From an uncultured Sphingobacteriales bacterium (GTDB lineage Bacteria > Bacteroidota > Bacteroidia > Chitinophagales > Chitinophagaceae), in NCBI GenBank assembly GCA_937871285.1, contig CALMQS010000103.1, forward strand, positions 1 to 34,471: a stretch of 34,471 nucleotides of DNA. Direction: 5' to 3'. Below, piece by piece: positions 33,718 through 34,471 of this stretch (its first letter is position 1; the number at the start of each line of letters is the position of its first letter). The translations under genes were made by a program, and so were the position numbers. The notes under the pieces were generated by a model. It made no database searches. It was not told the origin of the DNA and saw nothing but the letters and a program-made list of their open reading frames with translations.

Positions 33718-34098
33718 TTACTTCTTGGTTGCTTTCTTTTTACCGGCAACAGTTTTACGCTTGCCTTTACGGGTACGCGAATTGGTACGGGTACGCTGTC
33801 CGCGGAGCGGTAATCCCTTGCGATGACGCAGCCCGCGATAACAGGCAATATCCAGCAAACGCTTAATGCTCATTTGTACTTCAGAACGCAACTGTCCCTC
33901 TACCTTAAATTCATTGGTAATGATATTACGAATGGCGTTCAGATCTTCATCATTCCATTCGTGTACCTTTTTATCGTAGCTTATTCCAGCTTTTTCTAAA
34001 ATGTACCTTGCAGTAGAGCTGCCAATACCAAAAATATAGGTTAACCCTATTTCTCCTCTTTTGTTCTTAGGTAAATCAACACCGGCAATACGAGCCAT
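33718..34098 (-). CDS. rpsM: 30S ribosomal protein S13
   Basis: The 126-residue head protein of the small subunit contacts tRNA and the large subunit. It starts MARIAGVDLPKNKRGEIGLT, with YIFGIGSSTARYILEKAGI, then YRGLRHRKGLPLRGQRTRTN and the basic C-terminal tail ending KKATKK. The helix-two-turn-helix pattern and length are normal. Confidence 0.97.
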   Translation of the reverse strand: MARIAGVDLPKNKRGEIGLTYIFGIGSSTARYILEKAGISYDKKVHEWNDEDLNAIRNIITNEFKVEGQLRSEVQMSIKRLLDIACYRGLRHRKGLPLRGQRTRTNSRTRKGKRKTVAGKKKATKK

Positions 34099-34102
34099 AA
34101 AG

Positions 34103-34130
34103 ATTTTAAATTTTAAATTTCAAATTTGAG
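34103..34130. repeat. A/T-rich heptad repeat between rpmJ and rpsM
   Basis: Four units in exact register (ATTTTAA, ATTTTAA, ATTTCAA, ATTTGAG) lie between the rpmJ stop and the rpsM start codon. Confidence 0.75.
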
Positions 34131-34136
34131 ATTATC

Positions 34137-34253
34137 TTATCCCTGTCTTTGCTTGAAGCGCGGGTTCTTTTTGTTGATTACATACAATACCCCTTTTCTC
34201 CTCACGATCTTACAATCAACGCTGCGCTTTTTTATGGATGCTCTTACTCTCAT
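34137..34253 (-). CDS. rpmJ: 50S ribosomal protein L36
   Basis: This 38-residue protein reads MRVRASIKKRSVDCKIVRRK, then GVLYVINKKNPRFKQRQG. The ending NPRFKQRQG and the basic core are those of L36, the smallest bacterial large-subunit protein. Only one cysteine remains and the histidine of the zinc site is replaced by phenylalanine, so this is the zinc-free form. It lies between infA and rpsM, the usual place. Confidence 0.95.
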   Translation of the reverse strand: MRVRASIKKRSVDCKIVRRKGVLYVINKKNPRFKQRQG

Positions 34254-34277
34254 TATATTGAGTTTTATGTATAAATA

Positions 34278-34471
34278 TTATTTATATCTGAAAATAATCC
34301 TGCCCCTGCTTAAATCGTACGGACTCATCTCCACACCCACCTTATCCCCTGGTAAAATCCGGATATAATGCATACGCATTTTACCCGAAATGGTTGCCAG
34401 GATTTCGTGACCATTTTCTAATTTTACCTTGAACATCGCGTTGGACAAGGCTTCTAAAATGATTCCATCCT
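34278..34471 (-). CDS. infA: translation initiation factor IF-1, partial (start beyond window)
   Basis: The last 64 codons of infA are visible: DGIILEALSNAMFKVKLENG, HEILATISGKMRMHYIRILP and GDKVGVEMSPYDLSRGRIIF, ending in RYK. This is the OB-fold of IF-1, which binds the A site of the small subunit during initiation. The first about 8 residues are cut by the window edge. It heads the visible part of the alpha operon. Confidence 0.95.
   Translation of the reverse strand, partial: DGIILEALSNAMFKVKLENGHEILATISGKMRMHYIRILPGDKVGVEMSPYDLSRGRIIFRYK

Noticed and set aside
1..34471. tRNA, rRNA or insertion sequence genes
   Set aside because: I found no tRNA or rRNA signature and no transposase frame on either strand.

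Overview
The window reads as chromosomal DNA from a Bacteroidota member, most likely Chitinophagaceae or a close relative (inference, no search was run). The reasons are a fused cbb3 oxidase subunit I/II (CcoNO), Bacteroidota-type promoters (TTTG-N19-TANNTTTG), almost no Shine-Dalgarno sequences, a DUF2795 protein, an alpha operon that runs infA-rpmJ-rpsM-rpsK-rpsD-rpoA-rplQ and is followed by carA, and cysteine-poor forms of S4 and L36.

Layout. 0-2.5 kb: a FadN-type beta-oxidation enzyme (-), divergent from a glycerate 2-kinase (+, 2.6-3.9 kb) and a DprE1-like FAD oxidase (+, 4.0-5.3 kb). 5.6-7.0 kb: three small minus-strand genes (4HB-MCP sensor-like membrane protein, an unknown, DUF2795). 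7.3-9.3 kb: two ABC ATPases without permeases around a PduO-type cobalamin adenosyltransferase. 9.5-13.8 kb: a minus-strand group (O-methyltransferase, glucosaminidase with LysM domains, hpt, YfbK-like VWA protein). 14.0-17.1 kb: a plus-strand operon (CoA-transferase, hldD, proC). 17.3-19.4 kb: a hypothetical gene, then a scar of gene fragments with two near-identical 124-bp direct repeats. 19.4-28.5 kb: the complete cbb3 oxidase locus, read on the minus strand as ccoI, ccoS, ccoNO, ccoQ, ccoP, ccoG, ccoH and a SafE-type membrane protein. 28.7-34.5 kb: aroQ, carA and the ribosomal alpha operon, with infA cut by the window edge.

How the genes work together. CcoNO, CcoQ and CcoP form the high-affinity terminal oxidase. 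CcoI supplies copper, CcoS, CcoG and CcoH assist assembly, and the SafE-type protein probably also serves maturation. The ribosomal block is a standard translation and transcription operon ending in a clear intrinsic terminator downstream of rplQ.

The most unusual feature is in the non-coding DNA. Many intergenic regions are degenerate arrays with an exact 7-bp period. A G-rich class (about AGGKTAN on the mRNA strand) directly abuts or closely follows the stop codons of cobO-type, proC, ccoG, ccoI, carA and rpoA genes, always in the orientation of the upstream gene. An A/T-rich class (about ATTTGAA) sits between the ribosomal protein genes. They resemble in design the heptanucleotide STRR sequences of cyanobacteria but are not the same sequence. 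The 17.9-19.4 kb scar is the second region worth attention.
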